Positions 47,501 to 58,922 of a stretch of DNA of 64,000 bases are shown in pieces. Positions within the stretch are counted from its first letter, which is position 1. Every line of letters begins with the position of its first letter. A program made the translations under genes and the position numbers. The stretch comes from Athene noctua. Its lineage: Eukaryota; Chordata; Aves; Strigiformes; Strigidae. The notes beneath the pieces are model-generated. The model had not been told where the DNA came from, ran no database searches, and worked only from the letters and a program-made list of their open reading frames with translations. Where the stretch lies: contig NW_027437606.1 in the NCBI RefSeq assembly GCF_965140245.1, forward strand, positions 62,001 to 126,000, in the 5' to 3' direction.

Positions 47501-50084
47501 GCCCGGAACGCTACGCAGGGCAAAAGCGGTTCTCGTCCTCCGTGCTTGCTTTTTCTCAGAAAGAGCCGTGGTGTGCGATTTCGCCGGAAAACGCGTTTTC
47601 GGCCGAAAACGTGTACGTTTGCACTTCCCCGCCACAGGGAAGCTGCTAGCCGGGAATTCTCTGCCTGGTTCTACCCGCTGCCCGGAACGCTACGCAGGGC
47701 AAAAGCGGTTCTCGTCCTCCGTGCTTGCTTTTTCTCAGAAAGAGCCGTGGTGTGCGATTTCGCCGGAAAACGCGTTTTCGGCCGAAAACGTGTACGTTTG
47801 CACTTCCCCGCCACAGGGAAGCTGCTAGCCGGGAATTCTCTGCCTGGTTCTACCCGCTGCCCGGAACGCTACGCAGGGCAAAAGCGGTTCTCGTCCTCCG
47901 TGCTTGCTTTTTCTCAGAAAGAGCCGTGGTGTGCGATTTCGCCGGAAAACGCGTTTTCGGCCGAAAACGTGTACGTTTGCACTTCCCCGCCACAGGGAAG
48001 CTGCTAGCCGGGAATTCTCTGCCTGGTTCTACCCGCTGCCCGGAACGCTACGCAGGGCAAAAGCGGTTCTCGTCCTACGTGCTTGCTTTTTCTCAGAAAG
48101 AGCCGTGGTGTGCGATTTCGCCGGAAAACGCGTTTTCGGCCGAAAACGTGTACGTTTGCACTTCCCCGCCACAGGGAAGCTGCTAGCCGGGAATTCTCTG
48201 CCTGGTTCTACCCGCTGCCCGGAACGCTACGCAGGGCAAAAGCGGTTCTCGTCCTCCGTGCTTGCTTTTTCTCAGAAAGAGCTGTGGTGTGCGATTTCGC
48301 CGGAAAACGCGTTTTCGGCCGAAAACGTGTACGTTTGCACTTCCCCGCCACAGGGAAGCTGCTAGCCGGGAATTCTCTGCCTGGTTCTACCCGCTGCCCG
48401 GAACGCTACGCAGGGCAAAAGCGGTACTCGTCCTCCGTGCTTGCTTTTTCTCAGAAAGAGCAGTGGTGTGCGATTTCGCCGGAAAACGCGTTTTCGGCCG
48501 AAAACGTGTACGTTTGCACTTCCCCGCCACAGGGAAGCTGCTAGCCGGGAATTCTCTGCCTGGTTCTACCCGCTGCCCGGAACGCTACGCAGGGCAAAAG
48601 CGGTTCTCGTCCTCCGTGCTTGCTTTTTCTCAGAAAGAGCCGTGGTGTGCGATTTCGCCGGAAAACGCGTTTTCGGCCGAAAACGTGTACGTTTGCACTT
48701 CCCCGCCACAGGGAAGCTGCTAGCCGGGAATTCTCTGCCTGGTTCTACCCGCTGCCCGGAACGCTACGCAGGGCAAAAGCGGTTCTCGTCCTCCGTGCTT
48801 GCTTTTTCTCAGAAAGAGCCGTGGTGTGCGATTTCGCCGGAAAACGCGTTTTCGGCCGAAAACGTGTACGTTTGCACTTCCCCGCCACAGGGAAGCTGCT
48901 AGCTGGGAATTCTCTGCCTGGTTCTAGCCGCTGCCCGGAACGCTACGCAGGGCAAAAGCGGTTCTCGTCCTCCGTGCTTGCTTTTTCTCAGAAAGAGCCG
49001 TGGTGTGCGATTTCGCCGGAAAACGCGTTTTCGGCCGAAAACGTGTACGTTTGCACTTCCCCGCCACAGGGAAGCTGCTAGCCGGGAATTCTCTGCCTGG
49101 TTCTACCCGCTGCCCGGAACGCTACGCAGGGCAAAAGCGGTTCTCGTCCTCCGTGCTTGCTTTTTCTCAGAAAGAGCCGTGGTGTGCGATTTCGCCGGAA
49201 AACGCGTTTTCGGCCGAAAACGTGTACGTTTGCACTTCCCCGCCACAGGGAAGCTGCTAGCCGGGAATTCTCTGCCTGGTTCTACCCGCTGCCCGGAACG
49301 CTACGCAGGGCAAAAGCGGTTCTCGTCCTCCGTGCTTGCTTTTTCTCAGAAAGAGCCGTGGTGTGCGATTTCGCCGGAAAACGCGTTTTCGGCCGAAAAC
49401 GTGTACGTTTGCACTTCCCCGCCACAGGGAAGCTGCTAGCCGGGAATTCTCTGCCTGGTTCTACCCGCTGCCCGGAACGCTACGCAGGGCAAAAGCGGTT
49501 CTCGTCCTCCGTGCTTGCTTTTTCTCAGAAAGAGCCGTGGTGTGCGATTTCGCCGGAAAACGCGTTTTCGGCCGAAAACGTGTACGTTTGCACTTCCCCG
49601 CCACAGGGAAGCTGCTAGCCGGGAATTCTCTGCCTGGTTCTACCCGCTGCCCGGAACGCTACGCAGGGCAAAAGCGGTTCTCGTCCTCCGTGCTTGCTTT
49701 TTCTCAGAAAGAGCCGTGGTGTGCGATTTCGCCGGAAAACGCGTTTTCGGCCGAAAACGTGTACGTTTGCACTTCCCCGCCACAGGGAAGCTGCTAGCCG
49801 GGAATTCTCTGCCTGGTTCTACCCGCTGCCCGGAACGCTACGCAGGGCAAAAGCGGTTCTCGTCCTCCGTGCTTGCTTTTTCTCAGAAAGAGACGTGGTG
49901 TGCGATTTCGCTGGAAAACGCGTTTTCGGCCGAAAACGTGTACGTTTGCACTTCCCCGCCACAGGGAAGCTGCTAGCCGGGAATTCTCTGCCTGGTTCTA
50001 CCCGCTGCCCGGAACGCTACGCAGGGCAAAAGCGGTTCTCGTCCTCCGTGCTTGCTTTTTCTCAGAAAGAGCCGTGGTGTGCGA
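44536..50084 (+). repeat. Run of 32 consecutive A104 monomers
   Basis: Every monomer from the one with A at 44,536 to the one with A at 50,084 reads GTGTGCGATTTC. The preceding monomer (44.35 kb) and all following ones (from 50,263) read GTGTGCGTTTTC. Elsewhere in the left domain the two alleles alternate on a short scale. The run includes the 1,969-bp duplication, so part of its uniformity comes from that event. Confidence 0.9.
45720..49156 (+). repeat. 1,969-bp-offset (11-monomer) duplication
   Basis: Copies 45,720-47,187 and 47,689-49,156 match over 1,468 bp at exactly 11 x 179. Shared markers are GAGCTGTGG (46,314/48,283), GGTACTCG with GAGCAGTGG (46,493/48,462), and TAGCTGGGAATTC with CTAGCCGCTG (46,933/48,902). 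I saw two differences: TTTTCAGCC near 46,885 and CCTACGTG near 48,077. A monomer with TTATCAG...GAGACG (47.19 kb) lies between the copies. Confidence 0.87.
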
Positions 50085-50517
50085 TTTCGCCGGAAAACGC
50101 GTTTTCGGCCGAAAACGTGTACGTTTGCACTTGCCCGCCACAGGGAAGCTGCTAGCCGGGAATTCTCTGCCTGGTTCTACCCGCTGCCCGGAACGCTACG
50201 CAGGGCAAAAGCGGTTCTCGTCCTCCGTGCTTGCTTTTTATCAGAAAGAGACGTGGTGTGCGTTTTCGCCGGAAAACGCGTTTTCGGCCGAAAACGTGTA
50301 CGTTTGCACTTCCCCGCCACAGGGAAGCTGCTAGCCGGGAATTCTCTGCCTGGTTCTACCCGCTGCCCGGAACGCTACGCAGGGCAAAAGCGGTTCTCGT
50401 CCTCCGTGCTTGCTTTTTCTCAGAAAGAGCCGTGGTGTGCGTTTTCGCTGGAAAACGCGTTTTCGGCTGAAAACGTGTACGTTTGCACTTCCCCGCCACA
50501 GGGAAGCTGCTAGCCGG

Positions 50518-52665
50518 GAATTCTCTGCATGGTTCTACCCGCTGCCCGGAACGCTACGCAGGGCAAAAGCGATCCTCGTCCTCCGTGCTTGCTTTTTCTC
50601 AGAAAGAGCCGTTGTGTGCGTTTTCGCCGGTAAACGCGTTTTCGGCCGAAAACGTGTACGTTTGCACTTCCCCGCCACAGGGAAGCTGCTAGCCGGGAAT
50701 TCTCTGCCTGGTTGTACCCGCTGCCCGGAACGCTACGCAGGGCAAAAGGGATTCTCGTCCTCCGTGCTTGCTTTTTCTCAGAAAGAGCCGTGGTGAGCGT
50801 TTTCGACGGAAAACGCGTTTTCGGCCGAAAACGTGTACGTTTGCACTTCCCCGCCACAGGGAAGCTGCTAGCCGGGAATTCTCTGCCTGGTTCTACCCGC
50901 TGCCCGGAACGCTACGCAGGGCAAAAGCGATTCTCGTCCTCCGTGCTTGCTTTTTCTCAGAAAGAGCCGTGGTGTGCGTTTTCGCCGGAAAACGCGTTTT
51001 CGACCGAAAACGTGTACGTTTGCACTTCCCCGCCACAGGGAAGCTGCTAGCCGGGAATTCTCTGCCTGGTTGTACCCGCTGCCCGGAACGCTACGCAGGG
51101 CAAAAGCGGTTCTCGTCCTCCGTGCTTGCTTTTTCTCAGAAAGAGCCGTGGTGTGCGTTTTCGACGGAAAACGCGTTTTCGGCCGAAAACGTGTACGTTT
51201 GCACTTCCCCGCCACAGGGAAGCTGCTAGCCGGGAATTCTCTGCCTGGTTCTACCCGCTGCCCGGAACGCTACGCAGGGCAAAAGCGATTCTCGTCCTCC
51301 GTGCTTGCTTTTTCTCAGAAAGAGACGTGGTGTGCGTTTTCGCCGGAAAACGCGTTTTCGGCCGAAAACGTGTACGTTTGCACTTCCCCGCCACAGGGAA
51401 GCTGCTAGCCGGGAATTCTCTGCCTGGTTCTACCCGCTGCCCGGAACGCTACGCAGGGCAAAAGCGGTTCTCGTCCTCCGTCCTTGCTTTTTCTCAGAAA
51501 GAGCCGTGGTGTGCGTTTTCGCCGGAAAACGCGTTTTCGGACGAAAACGTGTACGTTTGCACTTCCCCGCCACAGGGAAGCTGCTAGCCGGGAATTCTCT
51601 GCCTGGTTCTACCCGCTGCCCGGAACGCTACGCAGGGCAAAAGCGATCCTCGTCCTCCATGCTTGCTTTTTCTCAGAAAGAGCCGTTGTGTGCGTTTTCG
51701 CCGGTAAACGCGTTTTCGGCCGAAAACGTGTACGTTTGCACTTCCCCGCCACAGGGAAGCTGCTAGCCGGGAATTCTCTGCCTGGTTGTACCCGCTGCCC
51801 GGAACGCTACGCAGGGCAAAAGGGATTCTCGTCCTCCGTGCTTGCTTTTTCTCAGAAAGAGCCGTGGTGAGCGTTTTCGACGGAAAACGCGTTTTCGGCC
51901 GAAAACGTGTACGTTTGCACTTCCCCGCCACAGGGAAGCTGCTAGCCGGGAATTCTCTGCCTGGTTCTACCCGCTGCCCGGAACGCTACGCAGGGCAAAA
52001 GCGATTCTCGTCCTCCGTGCTTGCTTTTTCTCAGAAAGAGCCGTGGTGTGCGTTTTCGCCGGAAAACGCGTTTTCGACCGAAAACGTGTACGTTTGCACT
52101 TCCCCGCCACAGGGAAGCTGCTAGCCGGGAATTCTCTGCCTGGTTGTACCCGCTGCCCGGAACGCTACGCAGGGCAAAAGCGGTTCTCGTCCTCCGTGCT
52201 TGCTTTTTCTCAGAAAGAGCCGTGGTGTGCGTTTTCGACGGAAAACGTGTTTTCGGCCGAAAACGTGTACGTTTGCACTTCCCCGCCACAGGGAAGCTGC
52301 TAGCCGGGAATTCTCTGCCTGGTTCTACCCGCTGCCCGGAACGCTACGCAGGGCAAAAGCGATTCTCGTCCTCCGTGCTTGCTTTTTCTCAGAAAGAGAC
52401 GTGGTGTGCGTTTTCGCCGGAAAACGCGTTTTCGGCCGAAAACGTGTACGTTTGCACTTCCCCGCCACAGGGAAGCTGCTAGCCGGGAATTCTCTGCCTG
52501 GTTCTACCCGCTGCCCGGAACGCTACGCAGGGCAAAAGCGGTTCTCGTCCTCCGTCCTTGCTTTTTCTCAGAAAGAGCCGTGGTGTGCGTTTTCGCCGGA
52601 AAACGCGTTTTCGGACGAAAACGTGTACGTTTGCACTTCCCCGCCACAGGGAAGCTGCTAGCCGG
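50518..52665 (+). repeat. Two tandem six-monomer HOR units (1,074 bp each)
   Basis: Units 50,518-51,591 and 51,592-52,665 each contain six distinguishable monomers in the same order: (1) GCGATCCTCG with CGGTAAACG, (2) GGTTGTACC, GGGATTCTCG and GTGAGCGTTTTCGACGG, (3) GCGATTCTCG with TTTTCGACCG, (4) GGTTGTACC with T104 and CGACGG, (5) GCGATTCTCG with GAGACG, (6) CCGTCCTTGC with TTTTCGGACG. I noticed three differences between the units. A third, partial and rearranged series of types 1 and 2 continues to about 53.7 kb. Confidence 0.88.
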
Positions 52666-53837
52666 GAATTCTCTGCCTGGTTCTACCCGCTGCCCGGAAC
52701 GCTACGCAGGGCAAAAGCGATCCTCGTCCTCCGTGCTTGCTTTTTCTCAGAAAGAGCCGTTGTGTGCGTTTTCGCCGGTAAACGCGTTTTCGGCCGAAAA
52801 CGTGTACGTTTGCACTTCTGCGCCACAGGGAAGCTGCTAGCCGGGAATTCTCTGCCTGGTTGTACCCGCTGATCGGAACGCTACGCAGGGCAAAAGGGAT
52901 TCTCGTCCTCCGTGCTTGCTTTTTCTCAGAAAGAGCCGTGGTGAGCGTTTTCGACGGAAAACGCGTTTTCGGCCGAAAACGTGTACGTTTGCACTTCCCC
53001 GCCACAGGGAAGCTGCTAGCCGGGAATTCTCTGCCTGGTTCTACCCGCTGCCCGGAACGCTACGCAGGGCAAAAGCGATCCTCGTCCTCCGTGCTTGCTT
53101 TTTCTCAGAAAGAGCCGTTGTGTGCGTTTTCGCCGGTAAACGCGTTTTCGGGCGAAAACGTGTACGTTTGCACTTCCCCGCCACAGGGAAGCTGCTAGCC
53201 AGGAATTCTCTGCCTGGTTGTACCCGCTGCCCGGAATGCTACGCAGGGCAAAAGGGATTCTCGTCCTCCGTGCTTGTTTTTTCTCAGAAAGAGCCGTGGT
53301 GAGCGTTTTCGACGGAAAACGCGTTTTCGGCCGAAAACGTGTACGTTTGCACTTCCCTGCCACAGGGAAGCTGCTAGCCGGGAATTCTCTGCCTGGTTCT
53401 ACCCGCTGCCCGGAACGCTACGCAGGGCAAAAGCGATTCTCGTCCTCCGTGCTTGCTTTTTCTCAGAAAGAGCCGTGGTGTGCGTTTTCGCCGGAAAACG
53501 CGTTTTCGACCGAAAACGTGTACGTTTGCACTTCCCCGCCACAGGGAAGCTGCTAGCCGGGAATTCTCTGCCTGGTTTTACCCGCTGATCGGAACGCTAC
53601 GCAGGGCAAAAGGGATTCTCGTCCTCCGTGCTTGCTTTTTCTCAGAAAGAGCCGTGGTGAGCGTTTTCGACGGAAAACGCGTTTTCGGCCGAAAACATGT
53701 ACGTTTGCACTTCCCCGCCACAGGGAAGCTGCTAGCCGGGAATTCTCTGCCTGGTTCTACCCGCTGCCCGGAACGCTACGCAGGGCAAAAGCGATTCTCG
53801 TCCTCCGTGCTTGCTTTTTCTCAGAAAGAGCCGTGGT

Positions 53838-53898
53838 GTGCGTTTACGCCGAAAACGAGTTTTCGCCTGAAAACGTGTACGTTTGCACTTCCGCGCCA
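53838..53898 (+). repeat. TTTACGCC monomer variant (exemplar of seven)
   Basis: Here positions 101-137 read GCGTTTACGCCGAAAACGAG followed by TTTTCGCCTGAAAACG, with TTCCGCGCC further on. The other copies start at about 55,986, 57,414, 57,770, 60,096, 60,629 and 63,312, all in the right domain. One G of CCGGAAAA is lost, yet the arms CGAAAAC-GA-GTTTTCG and GTTTTC-GCCT-GAAAAC still pair, so the palindromic layout survives several changes. The copy near 60,096 has a further deletion (CCTGAAACG). Confidence 0.85.
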
Positions 53899-54707
53899 CA
53901 GGGAAGCTGCTAGCCGGGAATTCTCTGCCTGGTTCTACCCGCTGCCCGGAAGGCTACGCAGGGCAAAAGCGGTTCTCGTCCTCCGTGCTTGCTTTTTCTC
54001 AGAAAGAGCCGTGGTGTGCGTTTTCGCTGGAAAACGCGTTTTCGGCCGAAAACGTGTACGTTTGCACTTCCCCGCCACAGGGAAGCTGCTAGCCGGGAAT
54101 TCTCTGCCTGGTTCTACCCGCTGCCCGGAACGCTACGCAGGGCAAAAGCGGTTCTCGTCCTCCGTGCTTGCTTTTTCTCAGAAAGAGCCGTGGTGTGCGT
54201 TTTCGCTGGAAAACGCGTTTTCGGCCGAAAACGTGTACGTTTGCACTTCCCCGCCACAGGGAAGCTGCTAGCCGGGAATTCTCTGCCTGGTTCTACCCGC
54301 TGCCCGGAACGCTACGCAGGGCAAAAGCGATCCTCGTCCTCCGTGCTTGCTTTTTCTCAGAAAGAGCCGTTGTGTGCATTTTCGCCAGTAAACGCGTTTT
54401 CGGCCGAAAACGTGTACGTTTGCACTTCCCCGCCACAGGGAAGCTGCTAGCCGGGAATTCTCTGCCTGGTTGTACCCGCTGCCCGGAATGCTACGCAGGG
54501 CAAAAGGGATTCTCGTCCTCCGTGCTTGCTTTTTCTCAGAAAGAGCCGTGGTGAGCGTTTTCGACGGAAAACGAGTTTTCGGCCGAAAACGTGTACGTTT
54601 GCACTTCCCCGCCACAGGGAAGCTGCTAGCCGGGAATTCTCTGCCTGGTTCTACCCGCTGCCCGGAACGCTACGCAGGGCAAAAGCGATTCTCGTCCTCC
54701 GTGCTTG

Positions 54708-57577
54708 CTTTTTCTCAGAAAGAGCCGTGGTGTGCGTTTTCGCCGGAAAACGCGTTTTCGACCGAAAACGTGTACGTTTGCACTTCCCCGCCACAGGGAA
54801 GCTGCTAGCCGGGAATTCTCTGCCTGGTTGTACCCGCTGCCCGGAACGCTACGCAGGGCAAAAGCGATTCTCGTCCTCCGTGCTTGCTTTTTCTCAGAAA
54901 GAGCCGTAGTGAGCGTTTTCGACGGAAAACGATTTTTCGGCCGAAAACGTGTATGTTTGCACTTCCCCGCCACAGGGAAGCTGCTAGCCGGGATTCTCTG
55001 CCTGGTTCTAAACGCTGCCCGGAACGCTACGCAGGGCAAAAGCGATTCTCGTCCTCCGTGCTTGCTTTTTCTCAGAAAGAGACGTGGTGTGCGTTTTCGC
55101 TGGAAAACGCGTTTTCGGCCGAAAACGTGTACGTTTGCACTTCCCCGCCACAGGGAAGCTGCTAGCCGGGAATTCTCTGCCTGGTTCTACCCGCTGCCCG
55201 GAACGCTACGCAGGGCAAAAGCGATTCTCGTCCTCCGTGCTTGCTTTTTCTCAGAAAGAGACGTGGTGTGCGTTTTCGCCGGAAAACGCGTTTTCGGCCG
55301 AAAACGTGTACGTTTGCACTTCCCCGCCACAGGGAAGCTGCTAGCCGGGAATTCGCTGCCTGGTTCTACCCGCTGCACGGAACGCTACGCAGGGCAAAAG
55401 CGATACTCGTCCTCCGTGCTTGCTTTTTCTCAGAAAGAGCCGTGGTGTGCGTTTTCGCCGGAAAACGGATTTTCGGCTGAAAACGTGTACGTTTGCACTT
55501 CCCCGCCACAGGGAAGCTGCTAGCCGGGAATTCTCTGCCTGGTTCTAACCTCTGCCCGGAACGCTACGCAGCTCAAAAGTGGTTCTCATCCTCCGTGCTT
55601 GATTTTTCTCAGAAAGAGCCCTGGTGTGCGTTTTCGCCGGAAAACGCGTTTTCGGCCGAAAACGTGTACGTTTGCAATTCCCCGCCACAGGGAAGCTGCT
55701 AGCCGGGAATTCTCTGCCTGGTTCTACCCGCTGCCCGGAACGCTACGCAGGCATAAGCGATTCTCGTCCTCCGTGCTTGCTTTTTCTCAGAAAGAGCCGT
55801 GGTGTGCGTTTTCGACGGAAAACGCGTTTTCGGCCGAAAACGTGTACGTTTGCACTTCCCCGCCACAGGGAAGCTGCTAGCCGGGAATTCTCTGCCTGGT
55901 TCTACCCGCTGCCCGGAACGCTACGCAGGGCAAAAGTGATTCTCGTCCTCCGTGCTTGCTTTTTCTCAGAAAGAGCCGTGGTGTGCGTTTACGCCGAAAA
56001 CGAGTTTTCGCCTGAAAACGTGTACGTTTGCACTTCCGCGCCACAGGGAAGCTGCTAGCCGGGAATTCTCTGCCTGGTTCTACCCGCTGCCCGGAATGCT
56101 ACGCAGGCATAAGCGATTCTCGTCCTCCGTGCTTACTTTTTCTCAGAAAGAGCCGTGGTGTGCGTTTTCGCCGGAAAACGCGTTTTCGACCGAAAACGTG
56201 TACGTTTGCACTTCCCCGCCACAGGGAAGCTGCTAGCCGGGAATTCTCTGCCTGGTTGTACCCGCTGCCCGGAACGCTACGCAGGGCAAAAGCGATTCTC
56301 GTCCTCCGTGCTTGCTTTTTCTCAGAAAGAGCCGTAGTGAGCGTTTTCGACGGAAAACGATTTTTCGGCCGAAAACGTGTATGTTTGCACTTCCCCGCCA
56401 CAGGGAAGCTGCTAGCCGGGATTCTCTGCCTGGTTCTAAACGCTGCCCGGAACGCTACGCAGGGCAAAAGCGATTCTCGTCCTCCGTGCTTGCTTTTTCT
56501 CAGAAAGAGACGTGGTGTGCGTTTTCGCTGGAAAACGCGTTTTCGGCCGAAAACGTGTACGTTTGCACTTCCCCGCCACAGGGAAGCTGCTAGCCGGGAA
56601 TTCTCTGCCTGGTTCTACCCGCTGCCCGGAACGCTACGCAGGGCAAAAGCGATTCTCGTCCTCCGTGCTTGCTTTTTCTCAGAAAGAGACGTGGTGTGCG
56701 TTTTCGCCGGAAAACGCGTTTTCGGCCGAAAACGTGTACGTTTGCACTTCCCCGCCACAGGGAAGCTGCTAGCCGGGAATTCGCTGCCTGGTTCTACCCG
56801 CTGCACGGAACGCTACGCAGGGCAAAAGCGATACTCGTCCTCCGTGCTTGCTTTTTCTCAGAAAGAGCCGTGGTGTGCGTTTTCGCCGGAAAACGGATTT
56901 TCGGCTGAAAACGTGTACGTTTGCACTTCCCCGCCACAGGGAAGCTGCTAGCCGGGAATTCTCTGCCTGGTTCTAACCTCTGCCCGGAACGCTACGCAGC
57001 TCAAAAGTGGTTCTCATCCTCCGTGCTTGATTTTTCTCAGAAAGAGCCCTGGTGTGCGTTTTCGCCGGAAAACGCGTTTTCGGCCGAAAACGTGTACGTT
57101 TGCAATTCCCCGCCACAGGGAAGCTGCTAGCCGGGAATTCTCTGCCTGGTTCTACCCGCTGCCCGGAACGCTACGCAGGCATAAGCGATTCTCGTCCTCC
57201 GTGCTTGCTTTTTCTCAGAAAGAGCCGTGGTGTGCGTTTTCGACGGAAAACGCGTTTTCGGCCGAAAACGTGTACGTTTGCACTTCCCCGCCACAGGGAA
57301 GCTGCTAGCCGGGAATTCTCTGCCTGGTTCTACCCGCTGCCCGGAACGCTACGCAGGGCAAAAGTGATTCTCGTCCTCCGTGCTTGCTTTTTCTCAGAAA
57401 GAGCCGTGGTGTGCGTTTACGCCGAAAACGAGTTTTCGCCTGAAAACGTGTACGTTTGCACTTCCGCGCCACAGGGAAGCTGCTAGCCGGGAATTCTCTG
57501 CCTGGTTCTACCCGCTGCCCGGAATGCTACGCAGGCATAAGCGATTCTCGTCCTCCGTGCTTACTTTTTCTCAGAAA
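54708..57577 (+). repeat. Near-exact 1,428-bp tandem duplication
   Basis: Bases 54,708-56,149 and 56,136-57,577 match over 1,442 bp at an offset of 1,428 (8 x 179 - 4). I saw no internal mismatch. The four missing bases are the GATTC deletion (54,992/56,420), CAGGCATAAGCG (near 55,750/57,178 and 56,107/57,535) and TTTACGCCGAAAAC (near 55,990/57,418). Unusual shared features include GTAGTGAGCG, GTGTATGTTTGC, CTAAACGCTG, GAATTCGCTG, CTGCACGG, CTAACCTCTG and GCAATTCC. The high divergence from the monomer consensus together with apparent identity of the copies implies a very recent event, or an assembly duplication. Confidence 0.92.
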
Positions 57578-58666
57578 AAGCCGTGGTGTGCGTTTTCGCC
57601 GGAAAACGCGTTTTCGGGCGAAAATGTGTACGTTTGCACTTCCGCGCCACAGGGAAGCTGCTAGCCGGGAATTCTCTGCCTGGTTGTACCCGCTGCCCGG
57701 AACGCTACGCAGGGCAAAAGCGATTCTCGTCCTCCGTGCTTGCTTTTTCTCAGAAAGAGCCGTGGTGTGCGTTTACGCCGAAAACGAGTTTTCGCCTGAA
57801 AACGTGTACGTTTGCACTTCCGCGCCACAGGGAAGCTGCTAGCCGGGAATTCTCTGCCTGGTTCTACCCGCTGCCCGGAACGCTACGCAGGGCAAAAGCG
57901 ATCCTCGTCCTCCGTGCTTGCTTTTTCTCAGAAAGAGCCGTCGTGTGCGTTTTCGCCGGAAAACGCGTTTTCGGACGAAAACGTGTACGTTTGCACTTCC
58001 CCGCCACAGGGAAGCTGCTAGCCGGGAATTCTCTGCCTGGTTCTACCCGCTGCCCGGAACGCTACGCAGGGCAAAAGCGATTCTCGTCCTCCGTGCTTGC
58101 TTTTTCTCAGAAAGAGCCGTGGTGTGCGTTTTCGCCGGAAAACGCGTTTTCGGCCGAAAACTTGTACGTTTGCACTTCCCCGCCACAGGGAAGCTGCTAG
58201 CCGGGAATTCGCTGCCTGGTTCTACCCGCTGCCCGGAACGCTACGCAGGGCAAAAGCGATTCTCGTCCTCCGTGCTTGCTTTTTCTCAGAAAGAGACGTG
58301 GTGTGCGTTTTCGCCGGAAAACGCGTTTTCGGCCGAAAACGTGTACGTTTGCACTTCCCCGCCACAGGGAAGCTGCTAGCCGGGAATTCTCTGCCTGGTT
58401 CTACCCGCTGCCCGGAAGGCTACGCAGGGCATAAACGATTCTCGTTCTCCGTGCTTACTTTTTCTCAGAAAAAGCCGTGGTGTGCGTTTTCGCCGGAAAA
58501 CGCGTTTTCGGCCGAAAACGTGTACGTTTGCACTTCCGCGCCACAGGGAAGCTGCTAGCCGGGAATTCTCTGCCTGGTTCTACCCGCTGCCCGGAACACT
58601 ACGCAGGGCAAAAGCGATTCTCGTCCTCCGTGCTTGCTTTTTCTCAGAAAGAGCCGTGGTGTGCGT

Positions 58667-58922
58667 TTTCGCCGGAAAACGCTTTTTCGGCCTAAAACGG
58701 GTACGTTTGCACTTCCCTGCCAAAAGGAAGCTGCTAGCTGGGAATTCTCTGCCTGGTTCTACCCGCTGCCCGGAACGGTACGCAGGGCAAAAGCGGTTCT
58801 CGTCCTCCGTGCTTGCTTTTTCTCAGAAAGAGCCGTGGTGTGCGTTTTAGCCGGAAAACGCGTTTTCGGCCTAAAACGGGTACGTTTGCACTTCCCTGCC
58901 AAAAGGAAGCTGCTAGCTGGGA
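58667..58922 (+). repeat. Pair of strongly diverged monomers
   Basis: Two neighbouring monomers share CGGCCTAAAACGGG (58,688 and 58,867), CTTCCCTGCCAAAAGGAAG and TAGCTGGG, none of which I saw combined elsewhere. Each has lost the symmetry of the second 18-bp dyad (GAAAACGTG changed to TAAAACGGG) and the second copy reads TTTTAGCCGG. The next monomer, near 59,030, is also aberrant (GCCGAAAACGCATTTTCAG, GTTTTCAATTCCCC). This is the most diverged stretch I noticed in the window. Confidence 0.8.

Larger units (their letters stand above)
1..50262 (+). repeat. Homogeneous left domain of the array
   Basis: About 281 monomers with a net change of only -15 bases: eleven single-A deletions in GAATTC, -1 near 6,757, -2 near 11,034, -1 near 17,321 and 17,678, and +1 near 36,305. 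Most monomers differ from the majority sequence at few sites. Position 104 is A or T, interspersed until 44.4 kb. GCGGTT (or GCGGTA) is kept at positions 52-57; I saw no GCGATT here. The small number of shared mutations, copied repeatedly, indicates ongoing local homogenisation by unequal exchange or conversion. Confidence 0.85.

Noticed and set aside
54708..57577. Treating the exact 1,428-bp pair as certain biology
   Set aside because: Perfect tandem copies can be made by an assembler. It is kept as a finding, with read support as the deciding test.
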